Both the position numbers and the translations under genes were made by a program. From positions 1-64,000 of the forward strand of contig CAJNOJ010000310.1 of assembly GCA_905250025.1 (NCBI GenBank): a stretch of 64,000 nt of DNA. Direction: 5' to 3'. The notes under the pieces are model-generated. The model was not told the DNA's origin and did not search any database. It saw only the letters and a program-made list of their open reading frames with translations. Shown in pieces: positions 21,906-33,386 of the stretch (positions are counted from its first letter, which is position 1; each line of letters begins with the position of its first letter). The stretch comes from Adineta ricciae (taxonomy: Eukaryota; Rotifera; Eurotatoria; Adinetida; Adinetidae).

Positions 21906-24876
21906 TCACATATTCGATCTTATCGAATTAACTCGTGCGAGATCGTGTCCTGCTTCAATGTAATCTGAAATATGGAAAATAAAATCAATGGAAATGAAAA
22001 AATTATGTGAAACATATTTTCTGATGACAAACTAACCTTTCTCCAACGCTCCTAAATTTTCTCGTGCTTCATTGAATTCATGTTCTTCCATTCCTTCGCT
22101 AATGTACCAATGAATAAATGCGCGCTTCGAATACATGAGATCAAATTTGTAATCAATTCGAGCCCACGCTTCAACTAACGCTGTGGAATTTGCAAGACCA
22201 ACAGCAGATCGATTAGTGGGTGCAAGATCACCACCCGGAACAGCGATTGGTGGACTTACAGCTAAATAAAATAGTTCGATCAAAACAAAAATCTGCAGTA
22301 CATGGCACTCAACTGTGACCAATTTTGAAACCAGTAGGACACCTACAATTAAATTTGTCATGAAACTTTTGCGTCACAATTTCATTATATAGAAAAAATT
22401 TGCGGAACTAGTGAAAATAATCGTGAACTCACTTGTTTATGGTGTGTATCAGATCGAAGATGTGTATATAAAGGCTGCGGTCGAAAGCAAAAAAATTGTA
22501 GTTATAAAAACAAGTTGTTAACTAAGTCAATTGCTACTATTTGAATAAACGTGGCCTCTGAACCAGATCTTATCCTTCGCAATTGTCCAATGGAATTAGT
22601 GTGTGCTCCTTCAGGATCAGAGTGCATGTATGTACGGCAACCTCAGTGTCTCTGCCAACCAAAATTAGTTTGTCCACCACCCAAGCTGATATATCCTCCG
22701 CCGCAACTAGTCTGTCCTCCACCGAAACTAGTCTATCCGCCACCGAAACTAGTTTATCCACCACCAAAACTAGTCTGCCCGCCGCCACAACTGGTCTGTC
22801 CACCGCCGAAACTAGTTTATCCACCACCCAAATTAGTCTGTCCACCAGTCAGATGCGTCTGTGTGCCACCTCCATGCATTTGTCCTCCAGCCAGATGCGT
22901 CTGTCCACCACCCAGATGTTTCTGTCCGCCACCTAGATGTGTCTGTCCACCACCCAGATGTACCTGTCCACCACCTAGATGTATTAGTCCTCCACCTAAA
23001 CATATGTGTCCACCACCCAAATATATGTGTCCTCCACCAAAACGTGACTGCCCTCCACCCAAAGGCGGATGTCCTCCACCGAAAGGTGGTTGTCCGCCAC
23101 CAAAAAGTAGCTGCCCTGCGCAAAAACCGGCTTGTCCTCCTGCAAAACTGTTCTGTATGCCTGAAACACAATCAACTGATATGTTCACAATTGGATCAAG
23201 CGATATGCCAACAACTGGGACATCTGATATGTCAACATTTCCGACAACTGGCTGCTCCACATCATCGTCTCCAAGGCCTATGCCCATACCAAAAGATCCA
23301 ATCCTACTATCTCCACCTGCACCACCAACCCGTATGGACAAGCCATCAAAATTTTCTCTTAATACGACATCAAATACAGATGATTCGTGTTCGTCGAAAT
23401 CTGACAATACTTTTTCACCAAAAACGATCTGTATTCCAGCTCCCGAAGCAACCTGTGTTCCTCCACCACCTTCGGTTTGTGTAGCTCCACCACAAGTTAT
23501 CTGTGTTCCTCGACCTAAACTAATTTGCGTTCCTGAACCAGAACCAATCTGCATCATACCGCAGGAAGTTTGTGTTCCTGCATATTACTGTTTAGATGAC
23601 GTCCTTTGTTGTTGTTAACAACTGTCGGGATATATTTTTTCACTATCAGGAAGTTACGATATTAGTACATAGGTTTTCTGGGTTGCTGAACTCATTTTCT
23701 CTTTTATATTATTTACCTGATTGATATTCTTAGAAAATAAAAAGTTTTTCGTATAAGATAATTTTTAATTCATATGATCGCTTTCGAAAACTTACCAGTC
23801 AACAAACGATATTCTTCTATCACGTTTTAATTTATTGATTGTATTGTTGATGTCGATGGGCGAGACTGCGCCTCGATAAATGATCGTAATTGACATATAT
23901 TTGCCTTGCGATGGTTCTACTTTGATCATTTGATTATTTCGATGGAACAAATCTTCTGTTATCGATTGTGTATCATTTCGTTCGTGGTAAGCTTTCTCGG
24001 CCGAACACAACGGTGCATAGCTTACGAGAGGAAAGTGAATGCGTGGAAATGGAACAAGGTTTGTTTGAAATTCGATAAAATCAGCTGTAGTACCATCTTT
24101 GAAACGACTACTAACTGTGATATTTGAGATAACCTGTGCAATTAATCGATTGATATTGACAAAATTTCCTCTTGAAAGATTCAAAGAGCGGGTGCATATG
24201 TCCCAGAGTGCTTCATTGTCAACAATAAAAACACAGTCCGCATATTCCAAACCTGTATGAGTATTCAAAACAGTATTGTACGGTTCGGTAATAACAGTTG
24301 ACAGCTTCGGCGATGGAAAGATCGCGAATTCAAGACGTGTCTTCTTTCCGTAGTCGTTATGTAAATGCTCCATGAGAAGAGATGTGAAACCAGAACCAGT
24401 TCCTAAGCATATTTCGACAAATAAACAATGTAGTTTCCAACATAGATTCGATAATTACCACCACCAAAACTGTGAAATACCACAAAGCCTTGCAATGAAT
24501 GACATCGATTCACGAGGCGGCGTATCTGTTCTTGAACACGATCGACTATTTCCCTCCCAATCGTGAAATAACCACGAGCATAATTCGATGCTGCATCCTC
24601 TTTCCCAGAAATGATTCTATCTGGATGAAACAATTGTCGATACGAACCCGAACGAACTTCATCTAAAACTGTCGATTCTAAATCAATATACAACATTCGT
24701 GGCGTGTATGCATATCCCACAGGTTCGAAAAATGTCAGTAACGATTGATTATCGTCATTCGACGAACATAAGGATCCATCCGGTTGTATACCGTGTTCAA
24801 GACAAAATAATTCCCAACAAGCATGACCTATCTGACAACCTGCTTGACCGATATGAAGACATATAATCTCGTTCAT
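21906..24876 (-). CDS. Divergent alpha-tubulin, five exons
   Basis: Exons 24459-24876, 23796-24402, 22314-22342, 22037-22261 and 21906-21964 splice to 445 residues. Alpha-tubulin marks: [31 protein letters not shown], the GTP loop GGGTGSGF followed by [28 protein letters not shown], and [15 protein letters not shown] (alpha-type catalytic Glu region). Sequence divergence is high: the luminal loop that normally carries Lys40 is rewritten ([13 protein letters not shown]), core helices differ at many sites, and the tail ends [12 protein letters not shown] instead of an acidic EEY tail. It is therefore probably a specialised isotype lacking Lys40 acetylation and tail tyrosination. Its third intron (22343-23795, 1,453 bp against about 50 bp for the others) contains a gene on the other strand. 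Confidence 0.9.
22465..22473 (+). promoter_or_regulatory. Probable TATA box of the nested Pro/Cys-repeat gene
   Basis: TATATAAAG lies 117-125 bp upstream of ATG 22590, on the same strand as the nested gene and inside the tubulin intron. Confidence 0.5.
22590..23618 (+). CDS. Pro/Cys-repeat structural protein nested in tubulin intron
   Basis: Uninterrupted frame of 342 residues from the first in-frame ATG (22590); the frame is open a little further upstream, but only from a GTG. Residues about 20-190 consist of some 20 octad units of the form (V/I)(C/Y)PPP(K/Q/R)xx, for example [15 protein letters not shown] Ser/Thr/Met-rich spacer follows. The C-terminal block has looser CVP/CIP repeats ([18 protein letters not shown]) and ends VLCCC. 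There is no signal peptide, so it should be intracellular and cross-linkable through Cys and Lys/Gln, like small proline-rich or cornified-envelope proteins. Bdelloids have an intracellular skeletal lamina, and a role there is a guess. Long frames on the other strand are reverse images of the repeat. Confidence 0.75.
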   Translation: MELVCAPSGSECMYVRQPQCLCQPKLVCPPPKLIYPPPQLVCPPPKLVYPPPKLVYPPPKLVCPPPQLVCPPPKLVYPPPKLVCPPVRCVCVPPPCICPPARCVCPPPRCFCPPPRCVCPPPRCTCPPPRCISPPPKHMCPPPKYMCPPPKRDCPPPKGGCPPPKGGCPPPKSSCPAQKPACPPAKLFCMPETQSTDMFTIGSSDMPTTGTSDMSTFPTTGCSTSSSPRPMPIPKDPILLSPPAPPTRMDKPSKFSLNTTSNTDDSCSSKSDNTFSPKTICIPAPEATCVPPPPSVCVAPPQVICVPRPKLICVPEPEPICIIPQEVCVPAYYCLDDVLCCC

Positions 24877-25516
24877 ATAAATAAATTCGAAAAACAACAA
24901 GAAAACAATCCTTTGCGCGCCTTTGTTTTAAAAACTATTTTAATGATTTACATAGTTCCGTTTCGAGAATAGGAAACTTCCGATATGAAGCGAGATGTTT
25001 TTTTCATTACCTAGTACAAAGTTTGTTTTGAACAAATAAAACTTTTGTTCAAGGTTTTCCCTTGACTATAATTAAAATTTATGTTGCCTTGCGTTCGTAC
25101 GATAATCAAACATTCAGTAATATTCATCAGTGTTGAAAAAACAACAAGTCAATTTATTCTCTTCGGGATTTATTAAATAATGATTCAACGATGAAAAGAA
25201 AGAGTTTTTTTTTCTTTGTGTGTATTTCAGACGAAAACTTTCCTGAGTTCTATTGGCTCCCATATCTCGTCTATGTTGCAGCTTCATCATGTGTCAACTA
25301 GACGTTTCTATTTTTCATGCCAGTAACTTTTTACTTTTTTCCTCTTGCTCATGTTTCTTGAAGATGAAGGAAACGTTGTTGTAATCTTCTCAGATGAACA
25401 CAAAGAAAATATTTTTAACATCATACATTTCTTTTCTTTTTCCTCTCCGTATCGCTTAGACGTCGTTTTCTTGCCGTCAGACGCAGACGAATATATTTCA
25501 TTTTAACACACAACAA
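24877..25516. other. Divergent intergenic region
   Basis: Shared upstream region of alpha-tubulin (minus) and the mucin-like gene (plus). T-rich; no clear promoter motif or further gene. Confidence 0.45.
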
Positions 25517-26388
25517 ATGAAGATTCTCCTAAGCATTTTCTTCATTGATTTGTTTATTGTTTCTATCTACGGTGATTTTAACATAACACTTCAAGTACCT
25601 AAATCAAATTTTACAGTGAATAACACAAACGTTCCCTTTTCGATTCAAAGTAGGCGCGTAGAAATAGATTGTAATCCGTAGTTGGTTTGGATTTTATTTT
25701 CAGTCAGTCAATTAGTTAATCGACCGACATTTTCATCACGCATCTGTGTTTATAATTATTCGACAAATACATCAGTTTATCAAATCGATGTTTCTAACTC
25801 TAACAGCAGTGTGAGCTACACAAACTACACAGTAGCCTTTTATTTACCGCAAAATCTTTATAATGCCAGCAATGAATTCTATATCACCTTTGATGTCGGC
25901 GTATTGTTTTCCAACAGTACTATCAACTCAACTGCCTTTACTGATCCACAGTTTTGGCATCTGAGAGTGATTGATCCTTCGACAACTACTACAACCACTA
26001 CAACAACAGCAACCACAACTACTTCGTCTACGACCACTACTGCTAATGTCGCCGTAGTGACAGTGACAACATCAACTACCACCACCACCACTACTACTAC
26101 TACAACCAGTCAAACAACGCGATCGTCGACAACAACGACGACGACAATGACAACGACAACAACAGTTACTTCTGCACCAGTCAACACAGGTTTGACTTTG
26201 GTTAATGTGAAGGAAACAAAACGAAGATTTTCCTGATTTCCCTTTCAGGTGAACCACCTCCAACCCGTTCAGCACAGTTGGGTATGGGGCTAGGTATAAC
26301 ATTTATAACCATAGCAATTCTTGCTGAAATTATCTATTTCAAATATTGCTACAGTGGCGGAGACCGTGGTGGAAGTTATTACACATGA
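25517..26388 (+). CDS. Mucin-like type I membrane glycoprotein
   Basis: Exons 25517-25649, 25704-26189 and 26249-26388 give 252 residues. A signal peptide (MKILLSIFFIDLFIVSIYG) is followed by an extracellular region of about 130 residues with many NxS/T sites (NITL, NYST, NTSV, NSSV, NYTV, NSTI). Next is a Thr-rich stalk of about 65 residues that would be densely O-glycosylated, then a single membrane span (about 218-236) and a short Gly/Tyr-rich cytosolic tail. The Asn-rich ectodomain has the look of a beta-sandwich but no family was recognised. A cell-surface or cuticle-facing role is inferred from the architecture alone. Confidence 0.8.
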
Positions 26389-26939
26389 AAAAAGTGTCCA
26401 TTCTTACTTATCGACTTTTTCAATATCTATTTGACATGTGATTTTTCGATGAAATGAATCAAAAAGAATATAGCAAGATTTGTATATGTGGGTGTACGTG
26501 CGTCTAACCTATTCGTATGCAGAATGAGAAATTTGTGAATTGCTTACTAAATAGTCAGAGAAATTTATTTGATGTTTAATTAGAAGAAAAAAAAATCAAC
26601 GCTCTTTATTTTTCAAAATAAAAACTAATAGGTTCTACCTTGTTTAGTTTATCTAATTGCGTCATACAACATGTCACAGCTTTCAAGTGTTGTTTACTGA
26701 CTAATTGATTGGAAAAAGCCTGACATATACGTTATTGTCTAACAATGATCATGATTACTAATTAAGAAAAAATATCAAGTGCCTTTCTTTTCTACCTGCA
26801 ATAACACGCTCGATTTTGTTTTCATTTTTTCTCTTCCTTTTTTCCCCTATATATCTATATATACTGAAGCACATACATACACTCAGACATATTCATATTT
26901 GGTGAGAAACTATCACTCGACAAAGTATTCAATATCATA
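26389..26939. other. Intergenic with AT-rich promoter
   Basis: No gene. A tatatatctatatatact run at about 26848-26866 lies 75-90 bp upstream of the next ATG and is a likely TATA region. Confidence 0.45.
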
Positions 26940-27185
26940 ATGGAATTAATACTGGCTGCAGGTGCTGTTGGTTTAGCCGGTTATGCATTAGGCAAAAGAA
27001 AGGAACGTCACGAAATAGCCAATGGTTTTGTGACGTATCATGGTAATGCAACCGGTCAACCAGAATATGGTAATGTTCATTATGGCAGTAGTGCTCGACA
27101 CTATCACGGTGGTAGCAGCGGCGGTCATCGCAGTCATCATCACACATACTATCCAACCGGCACAGGTGGAACTACCCAGTACTGA
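26940..27185 (+). CDS. Small Gly/His/Tyr-rich orphan protein
   Basis: Single exon of 81 residues from ATG 26940. The N-terminus is mildly hydrophobic with a glycine pattern (ILAAGAVGLAGYALGKRKER). The rest is rich in His, Gly, Ser and Tyr (HYHGGSSGGHRSHHHTYYPTG). The composition resembles metal-binding or phase-separating low-complexity proteins. A TATA-like run upstream and stop-flanked isolation support a real gene. No family recognised. Confidence 0.55.
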   Translation: MELILAAGAVGLAGYALGKRKERHEIANGFVTYHGNATGQPEYGNVHYGSSARHYHGGSSGGHRSHHHTYYPTGTGGTTQY

Positions 27186-27333
27186 AAGACAACCGATCAA
27201 TATCCTATGATGTGAATCTTTGTCATTTTTGAGATGCAGAATAAATTTCAATTTCTCAAAGGAAGAGAAATTTCGTAGCAATGACTTACAGTTAGAGTGA
27301 CATTTAGCAGAAGGTAACAGAAGACTTTTTTAT

Positions 27334-28842
27334 TTACAGTAAATTGATAAAAAATGCTAATATCACAAAGAAAAATACAATTACTATCTTATCAATAGTT
27401 TTCCAATTCGTTTGTCCTGATGTTAAGAAATTCACATTTCGACATTGAATATTTGTTTCAATTAACTGCGTCACATTACTAATATTCAAACATTGTCCAT
27501 AATAGTATTGCTTTGGTTCGACATACTCGATTTCAATATTTTCGAGATATAATCCGTTAGTATCCATAGCAAAGAGCCCATCTACATTTGCTCGGCTCAT
27601 TTGTGGTTCTTGTGACGGACGATAATCAAGCGACGGATGTTCACTTACATTACTCCATCGTGCAATCGTAAGTGACACATTGCTAAAATAGATATCTTGT
27701 AATATACTTGTATTTCCTCGAATGAGAAAGCCTTGTTCACCGCGTGCAACGATATGTCTGAAAGTGACGTTTCTCATTAGTCCCGTCCACGTCCGTTCTG
27801 CATTAGCTGAAAGACCCGTTATATAAATCGGCTCGGCTGTACCCCACCAATCTAAACCAAAAAATCTTGTTTCGATCGACATTTGTTCGAATAGAAGATT
27901 TGCTATTCTTCCTGTTCCCCAACGTGGTGCAACACATAAACCACGATTTGTATCGTTTATTCGTACATTTCGAAATACCATATCGTACATATCACCCGTC
28001 GAATTTCGTTCATATGCGCTAACTTTAATTCCTGCTGATGTACTCTGTAAATTCATATTCTCTACCGTGATATTAAACATCGACGATGGACCATGTGACA
28101 TGATGGCAATACAATCATCGCCCGTCGTTATATTTGAATTGCGAATTGTCACATGACGAGAATTGATTAGATCAATACCATCATTATTTGGCCAACGACG
28201 ATCGCCGACTATCGTCACACGATCAAAAAGAATGTTTTCACTTTCAACAATCGTGACTGTCCATAGAGGAGAATTCATTATAGTTATATTTGTCAACTCA
28301 ACTGATGAACTGTATCGTACAACGAGCAGTTTTGGTCGACAACTGTAATACGAACAATTCGGTAGTGTCCATTCTGTAGGTATAAGCATATTCGATGCTG
28401 GACGATATTCATGAACGAGATGGCCTGGTGGACTATTAGCACCGGCATCAATTCGACCTTCCCCCCGAAGATGAACGTCGTGTGCATGATCAACAAGTAG
28501 AAATGGATAATCGCAAGGTCCCGTATCACTTGTCATACTTGGAACGCATGAATAATGACTAGCATTATCCGAGGCACGGAGAGTAGCATTTGCAGCGAGA
28601 TAGAATGTTACATTTGATGGTATTTCCAATGAACCTGTGAGAAAGTCTCCTCCGGGAACAAGAACCGTACAAGGTGCTTGTTGATCGGTTGCTCGAAGAA
28701 TCGTTCTTCGAATAGAATCAGTATTATCATGAACGCCATCACCGATAGCACCGTCGTCCAGAATATTAAATACAACAGTCTTTTGTGTTGCAAGAAAATT
28801 GAGAGCTGAAATAGTACATAGAATAAAAAGAAACTTTGTCAT
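27334..28842 (-). CDS. GH28-family polygalacturonase-like glycosidase (HGT candidate)
   Basis: Intronless frame; I favour the second Met (28842), which begins a signal peptide (MTKFLFILCTISALNFLATQ), giving 502 residues. The frame itself opens eight codons earlier. GH28 enzymes hydrolyse pectic galacturonans on a right-handed beta-helix. Counting from the earlier Met, seen features are FNILDDGAIGDGVHDNTD (classical start), NNDGIDL (Asp229), TGDDCIAI (Asp250 and Asp251, catalytic pair), and many parallel-helix repeats such as NITIMNS and NVRINDTNRGL. The usual GHG histidine and RIK motifs are not evident; STSAGIKVSA occupies that place, as in many bacterial members. More than a dozen N-glycosylation sites and a hydrophobic C-terminus (VIVFFFVILAFFINLL) suggest a secreted, membrane- or GPI-anchored protein. 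Lack of introns and a family foreign to most animals suggest horizontal transfer. Confidence 0.88.
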   Translation of the reverse strand: MTKFLFILCTISALNFLATQKTVVFNILDDGAIGDGVHDNTDSIRRTILRATDQQAPCTVLVPGGDFLTGSLEIPSNVTFYLAANATLRASDNASHYSCVPSMTSDTGPCDYPFLLVDHAHDVHLRGEGRIDAGANSPPGHLVHEYRPASNMLIPTEWTLPNCSYYSCRPKLLVVRYSSSVELTNITIMNSPLWTVTIVESENILFDRVTIVGDRRWPNNDGIDLINSRHVTIRNSNITTGDDCIAIMSHGPSSMFNITVENMNLQSTSAGIKVSAYERNSTGDMYDMVFRNVRINDTNRGLCVAPRWGTGRIANLLFEQMSIETRFFGLDWWGTAEPIYITGLSANAERTWTGLMRNVTFRHIVARGEQGFLIRGNTSILQDIYFSNVSLTIARWSNVSEHPSLDYRPSQEPQMSRANVDGLFAMDTNGLYLENIEIEYVEPKQYYYGQCLNISNVTQLIETNIQCRNVNFLTSGQTNWKTIDKIVIVFFFVILAFFINLL

Positions 28843-29376
28843 GGTTACTTCTCCTGATAGAATCAACGTATGACAATGATAAGATATGGTTTCTTTCTTT
28901 CTAAATAGAGCAAATGTGTTTATATGGCTACTCTATCAAAATCTGATAAGAATAAGCGAAAATTCATTTTCAGCAGATGGTTCACATCTGTTGAATTGTA
29001 AGCAAGAGTTGATTCAAACTTGATAACCTTTTCATTGTTCGTAAAAGAATGTTTTCATTACTTCTTCAGTACTCTCGTACACGATATATCGATTACATTG
29101 AATACATGCTTTTCATTACTTAAACAATAACAACACGACAGATGCACAATGTAAAAATAAACATTCTGATTTGTGTTTATACTTACATAGCAGGTGAGTA
29201 GATAATACGAAACTTAGATGTTAGTGCACATATCGATGTTTTAGCTCATAGAGGTTGAGTTCTTGAAATAATATTTTCGTTCTGTTAGCAATCTAAACTG
29301 TATTCTAGTATGGCTACACATAAAGAAACACAAGCAAATTGAATTCTAATGGTAAAAAAAGGCAAAATTTATCAGT
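28843..29376. other. Intergenic, no gene recognised
   Basis: Upstream region of the GH28 gene and downstream of the myosin light chain gene. Nothing distinctive beyond AT-rich sequence. Confidence 0.45.
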
Positions 29377-30112
29377 TCAATCATCTTCTTTTCCACGTTT
29401 GATTTGTTTGGTAAATGCTCCATAATCGAGTAAACCTTTTGTATCAACCGGTGCTCCTTCTAGCATCTGATTGAACTAATTACAAAGAACATATACAACA
29501 AATCATATCAATTCATTGCTTCCCGATTACCTCGACATCAGATAAGCGTTCGCTTGGTTTTCCCATTGAAGTTAATAACTCACGAAGACTAAAAAGAACA
29601 ATCGATAATGTTTATGTTTTAAGTCAAGTTTTAGAAGATAGTTACTTCTCACGCTCGAGAAAACCCTTTCCATTCTCATCGAATGTTTTGAAAGCATTCA
29701 TTAAAATATCTTCAGCATCTGTACCTGAACAGAAAACACGGAAAAATTCTTCTGATGTCATCAGCATGAGAAAGAGTTCAAACCATTCAATCGATCGCCA
29801 AATATTTGCAGTAATTTTGTGAAATTAACTGGTCCACCTGTTTCCTCAAGCATTTCTTTCAATTCGGATTCTTTGGGTGTCTTTCCCAACGACGAGTAGA
29901 CTTCTTTTAAGTCATCCAATGATATCGAACCATCTCGATCTTGATCCATCAGACCAAATGCTTCTTTAAATTCTTGCACTTGTTTCTGTTCAAACATCGT
30001 GAAGACATTGCTTGTCGCTCGTTGAGCAGGCTTCTTTACCTTTTTCTAATAAAAAAAGAAACGAAACAGAATTGAGAAGATCCTAGATCAAAAAAATATT
30101 TACATCAGCCAT
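29377..30112 (-). CDS. MRLC: Myosin regulatory light chain (non-muscle/smooth type)
   Basis: Five exons (30104-30112, 29784-30045, 29646-29724, 29531-29588, 29377-29475) give 168 residues; the first holds only three codons. The N-terminus [15 protein letters not shown] contains the conserved RATSNVF site (human Thr18/Ser19) phosphorylated by MLCK and ROCK to activate myosin II. EF-hand 1 is [13 protein letters not shown], the one metal-binding loop normally retained in the family. [33 protein letters not shown] is followed by degenerate hands. Length and order match sqh/MYL9/MYL12. It should bind the myosin II heavy-chain neck. Confidence 0.93.
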
Positions 30113-31145
30113 TAGCTGTACAGATTGTTAACGAGTGATATTTCTCTACTTGATAGTGACTATCCGATATGTGTGTTAGAATAATAAGAATGAGAGAACA
30201 AACCAGGACTATTTCCCATTACGGAAAAGATCATTCTAATATATACAGGCGCATTTGTTGATTGTCGGTATGATACCGTTGTAAACAGAAGAGAAGAGAG
30301 AAAGGTGACTGATAGTTCGTTCGATTACATGTTTCCTGTGGAGAAATCAATAGATACAGGAGATTTTGATCTCGATTACTTTCCTTTTTGTCTTCATTCA
30401 AAACCAATTTTGATCGGTTAAGCTTTAAATGCACTGTAATCATCATCATCATCATTCATGCATGACCATAGACAATAATTGCTTCGAGAGACAATCGCTT
30501 CTCATTTAACAGTGATATGGGATATATGACAGCTCATATACCCATAGCCAACAGTTTTACAACAATTATCTGATTACTCGAACTTCGGACAATTTAATAC
30601 TAGTAGTAACGACTATGAAATCTGACCGCTGACCATAATTTTTCGGAGGAAAATCGTCATGTCTTGAAATTGTTCAATCTCATTATCAGAACAGCTTCTC
30701 AATCACGGAACCAAGTTCCAGGAGAACATATCAAGACGGCGAGCTTTCTTATCACTCAATGGATGGCAAACAATATAGATACGCTTTAACTTTTGAAAGA
30801 GCAGACAACGTCGTTATATCCAGCGAATAATTGCGGCGCTCGTGTAGCTTCTCGTCGACTCATGATACGAAATTGTGTGCTGTTCAACATCAGATGACTC
30901 GAAGGGAATTTTTCACATGTTCCCGTTATGATTATATGAGACTTGTTAGTTTTGTTGATTGACAATGGCGTTTAATGAAGAAAGTTCTGAAATGTATTGT
31001 CTATTCTATATGGTTGATCATTTGACTGATTGCATTAAGAATTTCTTGTCATTGAAATAAACTTTTTCGGAACAATTCTTCTTATTTTTATGTCTGTTTG
31101 TTCGGAAACAATAACAATATAAGAAACATAAATAACAAAGTACTG
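30113..31145. other. Intergenic, no gene recognised
   Basis: About 1 kb upstream of the light-chain gene. A short CAT/ATC run at 30438-30457 is the only simple repeat. No frame or splice-bounded exon is convincing. Confidence 0.45.
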
Positions 31146-33107
<1,962 letters not shown>

Positions 33108-33386
33108 TTCAAAAAGTAATTTCTCAAGTAAAACTATCTTCTATTGAGACAGTCAGCACCATCTATCGTTGAATATTTCATTGAGAAAAAAAGTCATCTT
33201 TTTCTTCTGAAAACTATTTCTAAATTGAAAAAATTTTTCTCGCAATATGATTTGTTTCCAAAATGAATAATTTCCTCATCGAGGAGTCTTTCTTCCTATC
33301 TGTCAATATGGCACTGACAAAGACCTTAAACCATCGTCTTCATTGCCATTTATTGTTTTGGACGGTGATCAAGCTTAGCCGTCAGC
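33108..33386. promoter_or_regulatory. Bidirectional promoter, KLHDC4 / RAD21
   Basis: The two start codons face away from each other across only 279 bp, so regulatory elements must be shared. No TATA box is obvious on either side. The region is A/T-rich with poly-A tracts around 33180-33240. Confidence 0.6.

Noticed and set aside
22861-23484. Second plus-strand frame rich in His/Leu/Val across the same repeat
   Set aside because: Shifted reading of the same octad repeat; no start context or independent domain.
22817-23557. Long minus-strand frame encoding a Gly-rich repeat ([12 protein letters not shown])
   Set aside because: It is the reverse image of the CPPP-repeat gene on the plus strand; repeated triplets without stops stay open in several frames.
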